Of a DNA stretch of 64,000 nt, positions 53,502 to 62,096 are shown in pieces. This stretch comes from Bryobacterales bacterium (lineage in GTDB: Bacteria > Acidobacteriota > Terriglobia > Bryobacterales > Bryobacteraceae), in the NCBI GenBank assembly GCA_020846745.1, contig JADLDI010000074.1, positions 27,061 through 91,060 on the forward strand, given 5' to 3'. The notes under the pieces are model-generated. The model was not told the DNA's origin and did no database searches. It saw nothing but the letters and a program-made list of their open reading frames with translations. The translations under genes were made by a program, and so were the position numbers. Position 1 is the stretch's first letter. The number at the start of each line of letters is the position of its first letter.

Positions 53502-54872
53502 CTACGCGCGCGGAGCCTTCGGCACAACCTTCCACTTCTCTTCGTCGAAGTACAGCACCCGGCCTTCGCGATAGGAATGCACCGCCATCGTGATCAGCAC
53601 CTGTGCCCGCGCGCCCGTCTCCACGTCCAGCGTCGGCTTCTGCCGCGTCCGCATACAGCTCAGGAAGTTGTTCACGTGCGTCTGCATCGTGTCGGTCTCC
53701 TTCACCGGGATCTTGATCTCGGTTTCGCCCTTGAACTTCTCCTCCAACTCCGGAACGATGTACTTTCCGTTCCGCCGCTCGGCCCGTAGCGTAATCTGCG
53801 GCGCGAACCCTTCAAACCGTCCGTGCTCCACCATCGTAAGCGTCGCGCCATGCCCGCGGATCAAGCCCGGAATGTGCTGCGAGTTCGCCATCGAACTCGA
53901 CAACACCAGCGAATGGCCCTTGTATTCCCCGATCAGGTGGAACGTGTCCGGCACTTCCCGGTCCGGTTTGTTCGGATCTTCCGGCAATTTCGAGAACTCG
54001 TAAATCCCGCCGCCCGCCATCACTTTGTGCGGAAATTGCGGTTGACCCCAGCAGATGTTCATCGGCGCCACCACGTGATAGAACAGGTCCGTCGCGATGC
54101 CGCCCGAGTAGTCCCAATACTTGCGGAACCGGAAGAACCGGTCCGGGTCCCACGGCCGCGACTTCGCTGGTCCCACCCACATCTTCCAGTCGATGTAGTT
54201 CTCGCCCTTGCCGTCCGGACCCGCTTCCTGCTCGATCTTGTAGTTCCACTCGCCCTCAATCGAGTTGCGGTGGTACGACCCCTGCGACATCAACATCTTG
54301 CCCAGGTAGCCTTCCGTAATCACACGGCGCGCCTGGTGCCACTGGTCGCCCGACGTGGTTTGCGACCCCACCTGCAACACGCGTTTGGTCTCTTTCACCG
54401 TCGCCACCAGTTGCTTGGCTTCTTCTACCGTGTGGCACATCGGCTTCTCAAGGTAAACGTCCTTGCCGTGGTCCATCGCCTCCAGCGCGATCTTGGCGTG
54501 CCAGTGGTCCGGCGTCGCGACCACCGTCGCATCGACATCGGCTCGATTCACGATTTCCCGATAGTCCAGATACCCGTCGCACTTGCCGTATTCCTTCGTG
54601 AAGTGCTCTTTGTTCGCATTCACGCGCTTCTGATACACGTCGCAAACCGCAACAATCTGGCAGTTTCCGTCCCCTTTACCCGCTTTTGCGAATTCCCGCG
54701 CGACATACGAGCCTCGCCCGCCCGTGCCAATCACTCCCACATTGATGCGGTCGTTCGCGCCCAACACGCGTGCCGCGCTGCGGGCTGACATCTTGGCAAA
54801 AGAAGGCGCCGCGGCACTCAATGCGGCGGCTCCGGCAAGGAAACTTCGGCGATTAACAGTTCGATCTGACAT
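53502..54872 (-). CDS. Gfo/Idh/MocA-family oxidoreductase, Tat exported
   Basis: A 456-residue NAD(P)-dependent oxidoreductase or glycosidase-type enzyme. A Tat leader ([20 protein letters not shown]) precedes the Rossmann loop [14 protein letters not shown]. The domain 2 hallmark EKP is in [14 protein letters not shown], and a candidate catalytic Asp/His pair lies in [15 protein letters not shown]. Start 54872 follows the leader; a longer start at 54887 is possible. Many acidobacterial and planctomycetal relatives are periplasmic with tightly bound NAD and act on sugars; the substrate here is unknown. Confidence 0.9.
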   Translation of the reverse strand: MSDRTVNRRSFLAGAAALSAAAPSFAKMSARSAARVLGANDRINVGVIGTGGRGSYVAREFAKAGKGDGNCQIVAVCDVYQKRVNANKEHFTKEYGKCDGYLDYREIVNRADVDATVVATPDHWHAKIALEAMDHGKDVYLEKPMCHTVEEAKQLVATVKETKRVLQVGSQTTSGDQWHQARRVITEGYLGKMLMSQGSYHRNSIEGEWNYKIEQEAGPDGKGENYIDWKMWVGPAKSRPWDPDRFFRFRKYWDYSGGIATDLFYHVVAPMNICWGQPQFPHKVMAGGGIYEFSKLPEDPNKPDREVPDTFHLIGEYKGHSLVLSSSMANSQHIPGLIRGHGATLTMVEHGRFEGFAPQITLRAERRNGKYIVPELEEKFKGETEIKIPVKETDTMQTHVNNFLSCMRTRQKPTLDVETGARAQVLITMAVHSYREGRVLYFDEEKWKVVPKAPRA

Positions 54873-54917
54873 GGTCTGGACCTGCACTCAGTGTAACTCC
54901 GTGCCACACTAAAAGTA

Positions 54918-56114
54918 ATGAAGCCGGTTGTATTCGGGATCTTACTGGCTGTGGTGGCGCTCGCCGCCGACTCGGATGCGGCCCGCTTCCAGCAGGACCT
55001 TCAAGCTCGACATCTACCGTTTGGCGCCGTTTTAGACCCGATTTTCGCTTTGCCCGATTCCGATGAAATCATCGGGTACACCCGCTGCGGCGACTCCGCC
55101 ATCTGGACCGGGCACCTGCTCGCCGCCCAGTCCTACCGTTGGTCCGCCACACGCTCGCCCGAAGCGCTCGACGGCGTCCGCAACGCGCTCGAAGCCATTC
55201 GCAAACTGATCGACGTGACCGGGAACGACACTCTCGCCCGCTGCGCTTTCCCAGCCGATTGGCAGTTCGCCGCCGGCATCGTCTCCGAAGAGGAACATCA
55301 CGGTGTTCACAAAGGCGTCATCAACGGCGAATCCTGGCTCTGGATCGGCAATACCTCGCGCGACCAGTACCTCGGCGTCTTCTTCGGCCTCACCGCCGCC
55401 TGGAACATGGTCGACGACGCATCGGTTCGCGGCGGCGTCGGCTGGCTCGCCAAGCGCATGCTCGACAATCTCATCGGCCATGGCTGGACCGTCGTCATGC
55501 CCGGCGGCAGCGTCAGCACCACCTTCCTCCACCGCATCGATCAGCAACTCGCGCTTCTGAAACTAGGCTCCCGCGTAGGCTCAAGATCACTGTCCAATGC
55601 CTACGGCTCGGCCGCGTTCTTCGGTTCCGCGTCCACCGCCCTCCCCATCGGACTCGAAGTCTCCGAATCTCTCGAACCCTACTTCAAGTTCAACCTCGAT
55701 TACCTCAGCCTCTACTGCCTGCTCTCCGCGCCCGACTCCGGCTGGAACCGCGACAACTACCGCCGCGCCTTCGGCATCCTCCGCGACCGCACCGCCGATC
55801 ACGACAACGCGTTCTTCAACATGATCGCCCGGGTTGCCATGGGACCCGACCCGGCGCGCGACACCCGCACCGCCGAACTCCTGGACCAGTTCCTCCAACG
55901 CCCCCGCCGCGATTTCTATGTCGACCGCACCGGAGCCTACGAATCCTGCAGCGAAAACCGCGCCTGCGCTCCCATGTCCGTCATCGACCGTGTCACCACG
56001 GACTTCCTCTGGCAGCGCAGCCCCTTCCAGCTAACCGGCGGCGGTTCCGGCCGCATCGAATCGGCCGGCATCGACTACCTGCTCCCCTACTGGATGCTCC
56101 GCGCTCTCCAGTAG
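54918..56114 (+). CDS. Secreted protein of unknown function, possibly all-alpha
   Basis: A 398-residue protein with a signal peptide (VVFGILLAVVALAADSDA). The body is rich in helices with aromatic clusters (GYTRCGDSAIWTGHLLAAQS; GVFFGLTAAWNMVDDASVRG; FKFNLDYLSLYCLLSAPDSG), a pattern reminiscent of six-hairpin alpha/alpha barrels of glycan lyases or hydrolases. No catalytic motif is certain. It is divergent from the Gfo/Idh/MocA gene (45-base gap), so a shared regulatory region is likely. Confidence 0.75.
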   Translation: MKPVVFGILLAVVALAADSDAARFQQDLQARHLPFGAVLDPIFALPDSDEIIGYTRCGDSAIWTGHLLAAQSYRWSATRSPEALDGVRNALEAIRKLIDVTGNDTLARCAFPADWQFAAGIVSEEEHHGVHKGVINGESWLWIGNTSRDQYLGVFFGLTAAWNMVDDASVRGGVGWLAKRMLDNLIGHGWTVVMPGGSVSTTFLHRIDQQLALLKLGSRVGSRSLSNAYGSAAFFGSASTALPIGLEVSESLEPYFKFNLDYLSLYCLLSAPDSGWNRDNYRRAFGILRDRTADHDNAFFNMIARVAMGPDPARDTRTAELLDQFLQRPRRDFYVDRTGAYESCSENRACAPMSVIDRVTTDFLWQRSPFQLTGGGSGRIESAGIDYLLPYWMLRALQ

Positions 56115-56121
56115 TTTTCGG

Positions 56122-56154
56122 GAGACCAGTGCACGTACGCACGATCCGCGTAAT
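56122..56154 (+). repeat. Dispersed repeat 2, copy 3
   Basis: AGACCAGTGCACGTACGCAC followed by GATCCGCGTAATC. Shares AGACCA at its start and GCACGATCCGCGTAA with copy 2. Located between convergent genes. Confidence 0.5.
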
Positions 56155-56214
56155 CCACCCTGCCCATCGCCTCGCCCGCCGCCCCGCCCGCCGAACCGCC
56201 TCTCCCAAACGCCA

Positions 56215-57657
56215 TCACGCCAGTATTTTCGTCGCCACGTTCCCCGCGACGTCCGTCAACCGGAACGCCCGTCCGCCATACAAATACGTGAGCTTCAAAT
56301 GATCCATTCCCAGGATGTGCAGCATCGTCGCGTGCAGGTCGTGTATGTGCATCCGGTCCTGCACCGAGTAATACCCGAACTCATCCGTCGCGCCGTAAGT
56401 CGTCCCGCGCTTGATACCCGCGCCTGCCATCCACATCGTGTACCCGTATGGATTGTGGTCGCGGCCGTCGCCCGACTGTGCAATCGGCGTCCGCCCAAAC
56501 TCGCCGCCCCAGATCACCAGCGTGTCGTCCAACAATCCTGTCGCCTTCAAATCCGTCAGCAACGCCGAAATCGGTTTATCCACCTGGTACGCCGTCCGCG
56601 TGTGCAGCCTGATCAACTCGCTGTGCGCGTCCCAGCCCACCTCATTGCCTGTCCGATACTCGTGGTTCACCTGAATGAATCGCACATTGCGCTGTGCCAG
56701 CCGCCGCGCCTGCAAACACTGCCACCCGAAGTCCCGCGTCTCCGGATCGTCCATCCCGTACATCTTCTTCGTGGCTTCCGATTCTTTCGTGATGTCGAAC
56801 GCTTCCGGTGCTTCCGTCTGCATCCGGAACGCCAGCTCGTACGCCTGGATGCGCGCTTCCAACTGCTGATCGTGCTGATACTTCATCGCGCTGACACGGT
56901 TCATCTTCTGCACCATGTCCAACTCGTAGCGCTGCTGCTCCGGCGTCAGGTCCTTCGACTTCAGGTGCTCAATCGGCTCCGCCAGCAAATCCTCGACATT
57001 CAACCCGCCATGCCCGATTGCGGTGCCCTGATAGGACGCCGGCAGAAATCCCGAACTCCAGTTCTTCGCGCCCCCGTGCGACAACCCGGGCTTCAGCGTG
57101 ATGAACGCCGGCAGGTTCTGATTCTCCGTGCCCAATCCATACACCACCCACGACCCCATACTGGGCCGTGTGAACGTGTTCGACCCCGTGTGCAGTTGCA
57201 GCACCGCCCCGCCGTGCGCCACCGAGTCGCCCACCATCGACCGTAGTATGCACATGTCGTCCACATGCTTGGCCACGTTCGGGAACAACTCGCTGACCGG
57301 AATGCCGCTCTGTCCGTACTGCTTGAACTTCCATGGCGACTTCAACAAATTGCCCGTGCTGCCCTCGGCGAACGTCAGCGGGCGTTTGAACGGATAGGGC
57401 TTGCCATGATCCTGGTCCAGCCGCGGCTTCGGATCGAACGTATCCATTGCCGATGGGCCGCCATGCATGAACAGGAAGATGATCCGCTTCGCCTTTGGCG
57501 GGAAGTGCGGCGCCTTCGGAGCCAGCGGATTCTTTACACCCGCCGCCGCCATGCCGGCTTCCTCGAGCATCGCCGCCAGTCCCACGGCCCCAAAGCCGCA
57601 AGCCGCTCGCCGCAGTAGATAACGTCGCGAAAGAGGAGCAATTGGTTCTTTCATCAT
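56215..57657 (-). CDS. DUF1501 family protein
   Basis: A 480-residue alkaline-phosphatase-fold protein of the DUF1501 family with a Tat-like leader (SRRYLLRRAACGFGAVGLAA). Visible family segments are RIIFLFMHGGPSAMDTFDPK, GSWVVYGLGTENQNLPAFI, LVIWGGEFGRTPIAQSGDGR with DHNPYGYTMWMAG, and the C-terminal HDLHATMLHILGMDH. The family is always found with DUF1549/DUF1553 cytochromes, as here (9-base gap). Activity is not established; the fold suggests a phosphatase or sulfatase-like hydrolase. Confidence 0.93.
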   Translation of the reverse strand: MMKEPIAPLSRRYLLRRAACGFGAVGLAAMLEEAGMAAAGVKNPLAPKAPHFPPKAKRIIFLFMHGGPSAMDTFDPKPRLDQDHGKPYPFKRPLTFAEGSTGNLLKSPWKFKQYGQSGIPVSELFPNVAKHVDDMCILRSMVGDSVAHGGAVLQLHTGSNTFTRPSMGSWVVYGLGTENQNLPAFITLKPGLSHGGAKNWSSGFLPASYQGTAIGHGGLNVEDLLAEPIEHLKSKDLTPEQQRYELDMVQKMNRVSAMKYQHDQQLEARIQAYELAFRMQTEAPEAFDITKESEATKKMYGMDDPETRDFGWQCLQARRLAQRNVRFIQVNHEYRTGNEVGWDAHSELIRLHTRTAYQVDKPISALLTDLKATGLLDDTLVIWGGEFGRTPIAQSGDGRDHNPYGYTMWMAGAGIKRGTTYGATDEFGYYSVQDRMHIHDLHATMLHILGMDHLKLTYLYGGRAFRLTDVAGNVATKILA

Positions 57658-57666
57658 CGCCTGTTC

Positions 57667-60435
57667 TTAGTGCACGTACAGAAAATCGTTCGACGAAATC
57701 AGCGCGCGGCAGTAACTCGCCCACGGGCCGACTGAGTTCGCATCCCCGTTCGCCGCCGCCGGAAACCGCGCCACATACGTCATCGCATCGTCGATATCCT
57801 GCGCCTGCGGCGGACGGCCCACCGCGCGCATCCAGGCCCGTTCAATCCGCTCGCGATCCGTCTGCGCTTCTGCCTGCAACCGGTCCGCGAACTTCGTGGC
57901 GCGCTGCGCGACAAACCGGCTGTTCATCATGTAGAGCGCCTGCGGCGCCACATTGGTTTGCGATCGGATCTCGTTGTGCGTCGTCGCATCGCCGAAATCG
58001 AACAGGTTCAGCACACTCGCCAGGTTCGACCTCCGCAGCGGCAAATACACCATCCGCCGCGTCGAATTGTCCGGGTCCAGGCTCTTGCGATCGTCGCTGA
58101 ACTCCTTGTCCGTCCCCTTGCCGGCCAGCATTGTTCCGCCCGCCGCCAAATCGATCGACCCGTCCAGCAGCAGCATCGTGTCCCGCATCTCTTCCACCGT
58201 CAAGCGCCGCATCGGGAACCGCGACAACAGCCGGTTATCCGCATCCTTCTCCGTCTTGTCTTCCGTCACTTCGCTCGACATCCGATACGCGCTCGAGAGC
58301 ATCAGTAACCGGTGCATCTTTTTGAACGACCAGCCCTGCGCCACAAACTCATTCGCCAGCCACTCCAGCAACTCCGGATGCGTCGGCCGTTCGCCCGTGA
58401 TCCCGAAATTCGACGGCGTCCGCACAATCCCTTCGCCGAAATGCCATTGCCAGATCCGGTTCACGATCACCCGCACCGGCAGCGGATTTTTGCCCGATGC
58501 TACCCACTCCGCCAGTTCCAATCGGCCCGACCCCTTCACCGGCGGCTGATCTTCGCCCGCCAGGATCACCGGAAACCGCTTCGGCACGATCTCGCCCTTC
58601 GCCTCGGGATTCCCCCGATGGAATACCGGCTGATCCACGATCTTCCCTTCTGCGAACCCGCACGCGAACGGCGGTTCCGGCGGAGCCGCGGCTTTGATCG
58701 CCTTCATCTCTTCCTGCAGCGCGGCATACCTGGCCTTCGCCTCGGCCGGGAAAACCGATTCCTTCTTCTCCGGCAGCGCCATCGGACCTTTTCCCGACGT
58801 CGTCTCCGTATAGAACCGGTCGTCGCCCGGGAAGAACTTCGGCGCTTCGGGCGGCGTCGCTCCCTTGGCTTTCGCCTCAGCCGCGGCGGCTTTCCACTTC
58901 GCCATCGCATCTTCCCGCAGCTTTACCGTCGCCTCAAACGCCTGTTGATACGCCCGCGCTGTTTCCGGCCACGCTTCTGCCGGAGCGTTTTGCCACTTCT
59001 CGATATGGATCCTGCGCTCGCGTGTCGGCTTCAGATAGTCCACCCACCGCTCTAACACATCCGCCTTCAGCTTCTGTGCGCCGGCAAGATCCGCCACCTT
59101 GCCCGCTTTCTCGTACACCTGCCGCGCCGCCAGCATGTATTCCGCAATGCGCGGCATCAGGCTCGTGCGATACGCTTTCGCCTCGTTCCCCACCACCCCA
59201 TCGATCTCTTTCTGCTTATCCTCGATCCGCTTCTGGTGGTCCGCCCAGGTCTGCGCCGTCTTGTTATCCGATAGCGGCGCAAAGTATAACTTCGATACCG
59301 TTCCTTCTAACTTCTCGAACTGCTTCGTACTCGCAAAGATCGACGCCAGCGCGTAGTAATCCTTCGTCGTTATTGGATCGAACTTATGGTCGTGACACCG
59401 CGCGCACGCCACCGTCAGTCCTAGCACCGCTTTGCCCATGACATCGATCTCTTCATCCACCGTGTCGTAGAACATTTTCAGCTTGTCTTGTTCCGCGATC
59501 AGTTTCGGACCCAATGCCAGAAAGCCCGTCGCGATCGTGCCGCGCACGTTCACATCCTGTCCGGCCGGCGCCGGCAACAGGTCGCCCGCGATCTGCTCCT
59601 TCAGGAACTCGTTATACGGCATGTCCCTATTGAACGCGTCGATCACGTAATCCCGGTACCGCCACGAATGCACATACCGGTGATCTTCGTCCGCCCCTGT
59701 CGAATCCGCGTACCGTGCCACATCCAGCCAGTGCCGGCCCCACTTCTCGCCGTACCGCGGTGAATCGAGCAAACGGTCCACTACTTTCTCAAATGCCTTC
59801 GGACTCTCATCGGCAAGAAATGCCTTGATGTCGGCTTCCGTCGGCGGCAACCCCGTCAAATCGTAAGTCGCACGCCGCAGCAGCGTCAGCTTGTCCGTTT
59901 CCGGCGCAGGTTGCAGGCCCTTCTCTTCCAGCTTCGCCAGCACGAACCGGTCAATGGGCGACCGTACCCATTGCGCCTGCTTCGGCTCGGGCAACTCCAC
60001 CTTCTTCAACGGTTGAAACGACCAGAACGCCTTCTGTGCCCGGCTGAACCCGCCCGGCCTGGCCGCAACCGGCGCCGCTGCCGCCGCTGCCGCCCCCGGC
60101 CACTTCGCTCCGCTCTTCACCCATGTCGCGATCGCTTCCACTTCCGCGTCTGACAGCCGTCCCGTCGGCGGCATCTTGATCTTGTCCAGATACCCCACCG
60201 CTCGCAACAGCGCACTCTCTTCCGGCTTCGCCGTGTTCACCACCGGGCCGGAATCCGCCCCCTTCGCAAACCCCGCTGCCGACGTCAGGTCCAAGCCCGC
60301 GCGCGGCTGCTTGCCGGAGTGACACCCCGAGCATTTGGTCGCGAAAATCGGCCGCACCTTCGACTCAAAAAACTCATCCGCATCGGCTGCCGAAACAAGC
60401 GACACACCCATTAGCAAAATTGCGCCACGAATCAT
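57667..60435 (-). CDS. DUF1549/DUF1553 protein with heme c domain (PSD1 type)
   Basis: A 922-residue exported protein with a signal peptide (GAILLMGVSLVSAADA). A planctomycete-type cytochrome domain carries CSGCH at 35-39. The DUF1549 part (PIDRFVLAKLEEKGLQPAPE; RYGEKWGRHWLDVARYADST) contains a second CxxCH in CARCHDHKFDPI. The DUF1553 part follows (LAEWVASGKNPLPVRVIVNR). A helical insert around residues 400-560 separates them. ATG at 60435 starts the signal peptide; the ORF start at 60507 does not. Together with DUF1501 it forms a two-gene unit of unknown activity. Confidence 0.93.
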   Translation of the reverse strand: MIRGAILLMGVSLVSAADADEFFESKVRPIFATKCSGCHSGKQPRAGLDLTSAAGFAKGADSGPVVNTAKPEESALLRAVGYLDKIKMPPTGRLSDAEVEAIATWVKSGAKWPGAAAAAAAPVAARPGGFSRAQKAFWSFQPLKKVELPEPKQAQWVRSPIDRFVLAKLEEKGLQPAPETDKLTLLRRATYDLTGLPPTEADIKAFLADESPKAFEKVVDRLLDSPRYGEKWGRHWLDVARYADSTGADEDHRYVHSWRYRDYVIDAFNRDMPYNEFLKEQIAGDLLPAPAGQDVNVRGTIATGFLALGPKLIAEQDKLKMFYDTVDEEIDVMGKAVLGLTVACARCHDHKFDPITTKDYYALASIFASTKQFEKLEGTVSKLYFAPLSDNKTAQTWADHQKRIEDKQKEIDGVVGNEAKAYRTSLMPRIAEYMLAARQVYEKAGKVADLAGAQKLKADVLERWVDYLKPTRERRIHIEKWQNAPAEAWPETARAYQQAFEATVKLREDAMAKWKAAAAEAKAKGATPPEAPKFFPGDDRFYTETTSGKGPMALPEKKESVFPAEAKARYAALQEEMKAIKAAAPPEPPFACGFAEGKIVDQPVFHRGNPEAKGEIVPKRFPVILAGEDQPPVKGSGRLELAEWVASGKNPLPVRVIVNRIWQWHFGEGIVRTPSNFGITGERPTHPELLEWLANEFVAQGWSFKKMHRLLMLSSAYRMSSEVTEDKTEKDADNRLLSRFPMRRLTVEEMRDTMLLLDGSIDLAAGGTMLAGKGTDKEFSDDRKSLDPDNSTRRMVYLPLRRSNLASVLNLFDFGDATTHNEIRSQTNVAPQALYMMNSRFVAQRATKFADRLQAEAQTDRERIERAWMRAVGRPPQAQDIDDAMTYVARFPAAANGDANSVGPWASYCRALISSNDFLYVH

Positions 60436-60440
60436 GGTGT

Positions 60441-60453
60441 ATACAAATTGTAT
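60441..60453 (-). promoter_or_regulatory. Palindrome before the DUF1549/DUF1553 start
   Basis: ATACAA-A-TTGTAT is a perfect inverted repeat only 5 bases from the start codon. It could be an operator or a translation-blocking hairpin. No regulator is encoded next to it. Confidence 0.35.
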
Positions 60454-60528
60454 GTTCTTGGAGCGGCCCTGTCCACACCTCGCCCAGGCGCTCCGCTCCC
60501 GTCGCATCCAACGCGCCCTCCAGTCCGA

Positions 60529-60534
60529 ATTATA
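60529..60534 (-). promoter_or_regulatory. Candidate -10 box (TATAAT)
   Basis: On the minus strand a perfect TATAAT occurs about 95 bases upstream of the DUF1549/DUF1553 start. The -35 region (about GCGGTT) is a poor match. The rest of 60454-60659 shows no gene. Confidence 0.35.
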
Positions 60535-60659
60535 TCTTTTCTTAATGACCTAACCGCCGAGCGGCTGCGCTGCTTTTCCTTACTCCTACGCGCCCCCTCG
60601 GACCAACCATAAGCCCGTGGTCCCTGTTCTTCAAAACCTCAGGCCGGCTACCAGCCCCT

Positions 60660-62063
60660 TCACGCTTCCTCCCACCGCCGCCGATGAAACTCCGTCGCCC
60701 CCTGGAACGCCTCCGCCATCGCAAACACCACTTCATCCCGCTTCGGAGCCCCCGTAATCTGCACCCCGATCGGCATCCCGTTCCCCGTCAATCCGCACGG
60801 GACCGAAATCGTCGGCAGCCCGTACATATTGAAGTAGGCCGTGTTCCGCAAATTCACTAGCGACGGGTTCGATCCCAGCCGGAACGGCGCCTTGGGTGAC
60901 GTCGGCGTGATCAGCACATCGCAATCCGCGAACAGCGCCTTCGCCGCCCCTGCCCGCAGCCGCTCCATCTCCCGCCGCGCCGCGATGTAATCCGCTGCGG
61001 TGATGTTCTCGCCCATCTTGATCGTCCCCAAAATCTGCGGATGGTACAGCTCAGCCTTCGTCTTCACCATCTCGCGATGAAACGCATAGGCCTCCGCGAA
61101 AATCACCACGCCGTACGGCTTCGGCAACCCGGCTTCGTCTGTCACTTCCGACCGTGGAAATCCCACCGTCTTCGCTCCCGCCGTCAGCCGTTTCAGCACC
61201 TCAACGGCCGCACTCAGCGCCTTGCCCACTTCGGTATCCATTCCATCTTGAAACGGATGCTCCGGAATCCCCACCCGCAGGCTTTTCACCGCCGGCGCCC
61301 TTCCTACGCTCCCCGCCATCGCCGCGTGCATGATGGCCGCATCCCGCGCCGTCCGCGTCATCGGACCCACATGGTCCAGCGACCATGCCAGCGGAGCCAC
61401 GCCCTCGGTCGAGATCAGCCCGAACGTTGGCTTATACCCCGTGATGCCGCACACCGAAGCCGGCAACCGGATCGACCCGCCCGTATCCGAGCCGAGCGCC
61501 CCCAAACACATGCCCGTAGCCACCGCCACGCCCGACCCGCCCGAGCTTCCCCCCGGCGAATACGCCGTGTTCCATGGATTTAAGCACGTGCCGTACGCGC
61601 TCGTCTCCCCCGTGAAGTTGTAAGCGAACTCGTCCATGTTCGCTTTCCCGATTACGATCGCACCCGCCGCCTTCAGCGCCTTCACCGAAGTCGCATCCGC
61701 CGCCGGCACTCGATCCTCATACAGCCGGCTGGCGCACGTCGTCTTCACGCCCGCCGTATCGTAAAGGTCCTTCAGCGCGACCGGAATACCGTGGAGCGGC
61801 GCGCCCGCTGCGTCCGCCGGCTTCAGCGCACGAGCCTGCTTCAACGCCTCGTCGCCCGTGACTGTAATAAACGCCTTCAACTCCGGGTTGTGTTTCTCAA
61901 TCCGCTTCAGGCACGCGCCCACTAACTCCGCGGGCGTAAGCTTCTTCTTCCGCATCAACTCCATCGCCTGCTCGATCGTGAAATCCGCCGGATCCGTACC
62001 CGCTGCCGCCGCTCCTGCGGACACAGCCGTCATTGATGCTGCAAACGCCCGTCGACTCAACAT
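60660..62063 (-). CDS. Amidase signature family hydrolase
   Basis: A 467-residue amidase of the GatA/AtzF-type fold with a short leader (LSRRAFAASMTAVSAGAAAA). The catalytic Lys lies in VALKDLYDT, the cis-Ser in PGGSSGGSGVAVAT and the nucleophile Ser in LGSDTGGSIRLPAS. Length matches the family. The ATG at 62063 was chosen because the frame upstream is antisense to the amidohydrolase gene. The leader suggests export, so a role as GatA is unlikely. Its start is 33 bases from the divergent amidohydrolase. Confidence 0.93.
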   Translation of the reverse strand: MLSRRAFAASMTAVSAGAAAAGTDPADFTIEQAMELMRKKKLTPAELVGACLKRIEKHNPELKAFITVTGDEALKQARALKPADAAGAPLHGIPVALKDLYDTAGVKTTCASRLYEDRVPAADATSVKALKAAGAIVIGKANMDEFAYNFTGETSAYGTCLNPWNTAYSPGGSSGGSGVAVATGMCLGALGSDTGGSIRLPASVCGITGYKPTFGLISTEGVAPLAWSLDHVGPMTRTARDAAIMHAAMAGSVGRAPAVKSLRVGIPEHPFQDGMDTEVGKALSAAVEVLKRLTAGAKTVGFPRSEVTDEAGLPKPYGVVIFAEAYAFHREMVKTKAELYHPQILGTIKMGENITAADYIAARREMERLRAGAAKALFADCDVLITPTSPKAPFRLGSNPSLVNLRNTAYFNMYGLPTISVPCGLTGNGMPIGVQITGAPKRDEVVFAMAEAFQGATEFHRRRWEEA

Positions 62064-62096
62064 TCTGACCGATTGTAGCCGACCTACAATAGCGAA

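Noticed and set aside
55139..56302. 387-codon Arg/Pro-rich frame
   Set aside because: It overlaps the secreted unknown at 54918-56114 in another frame; the extreme Arg/Pro content indicates a shadow.
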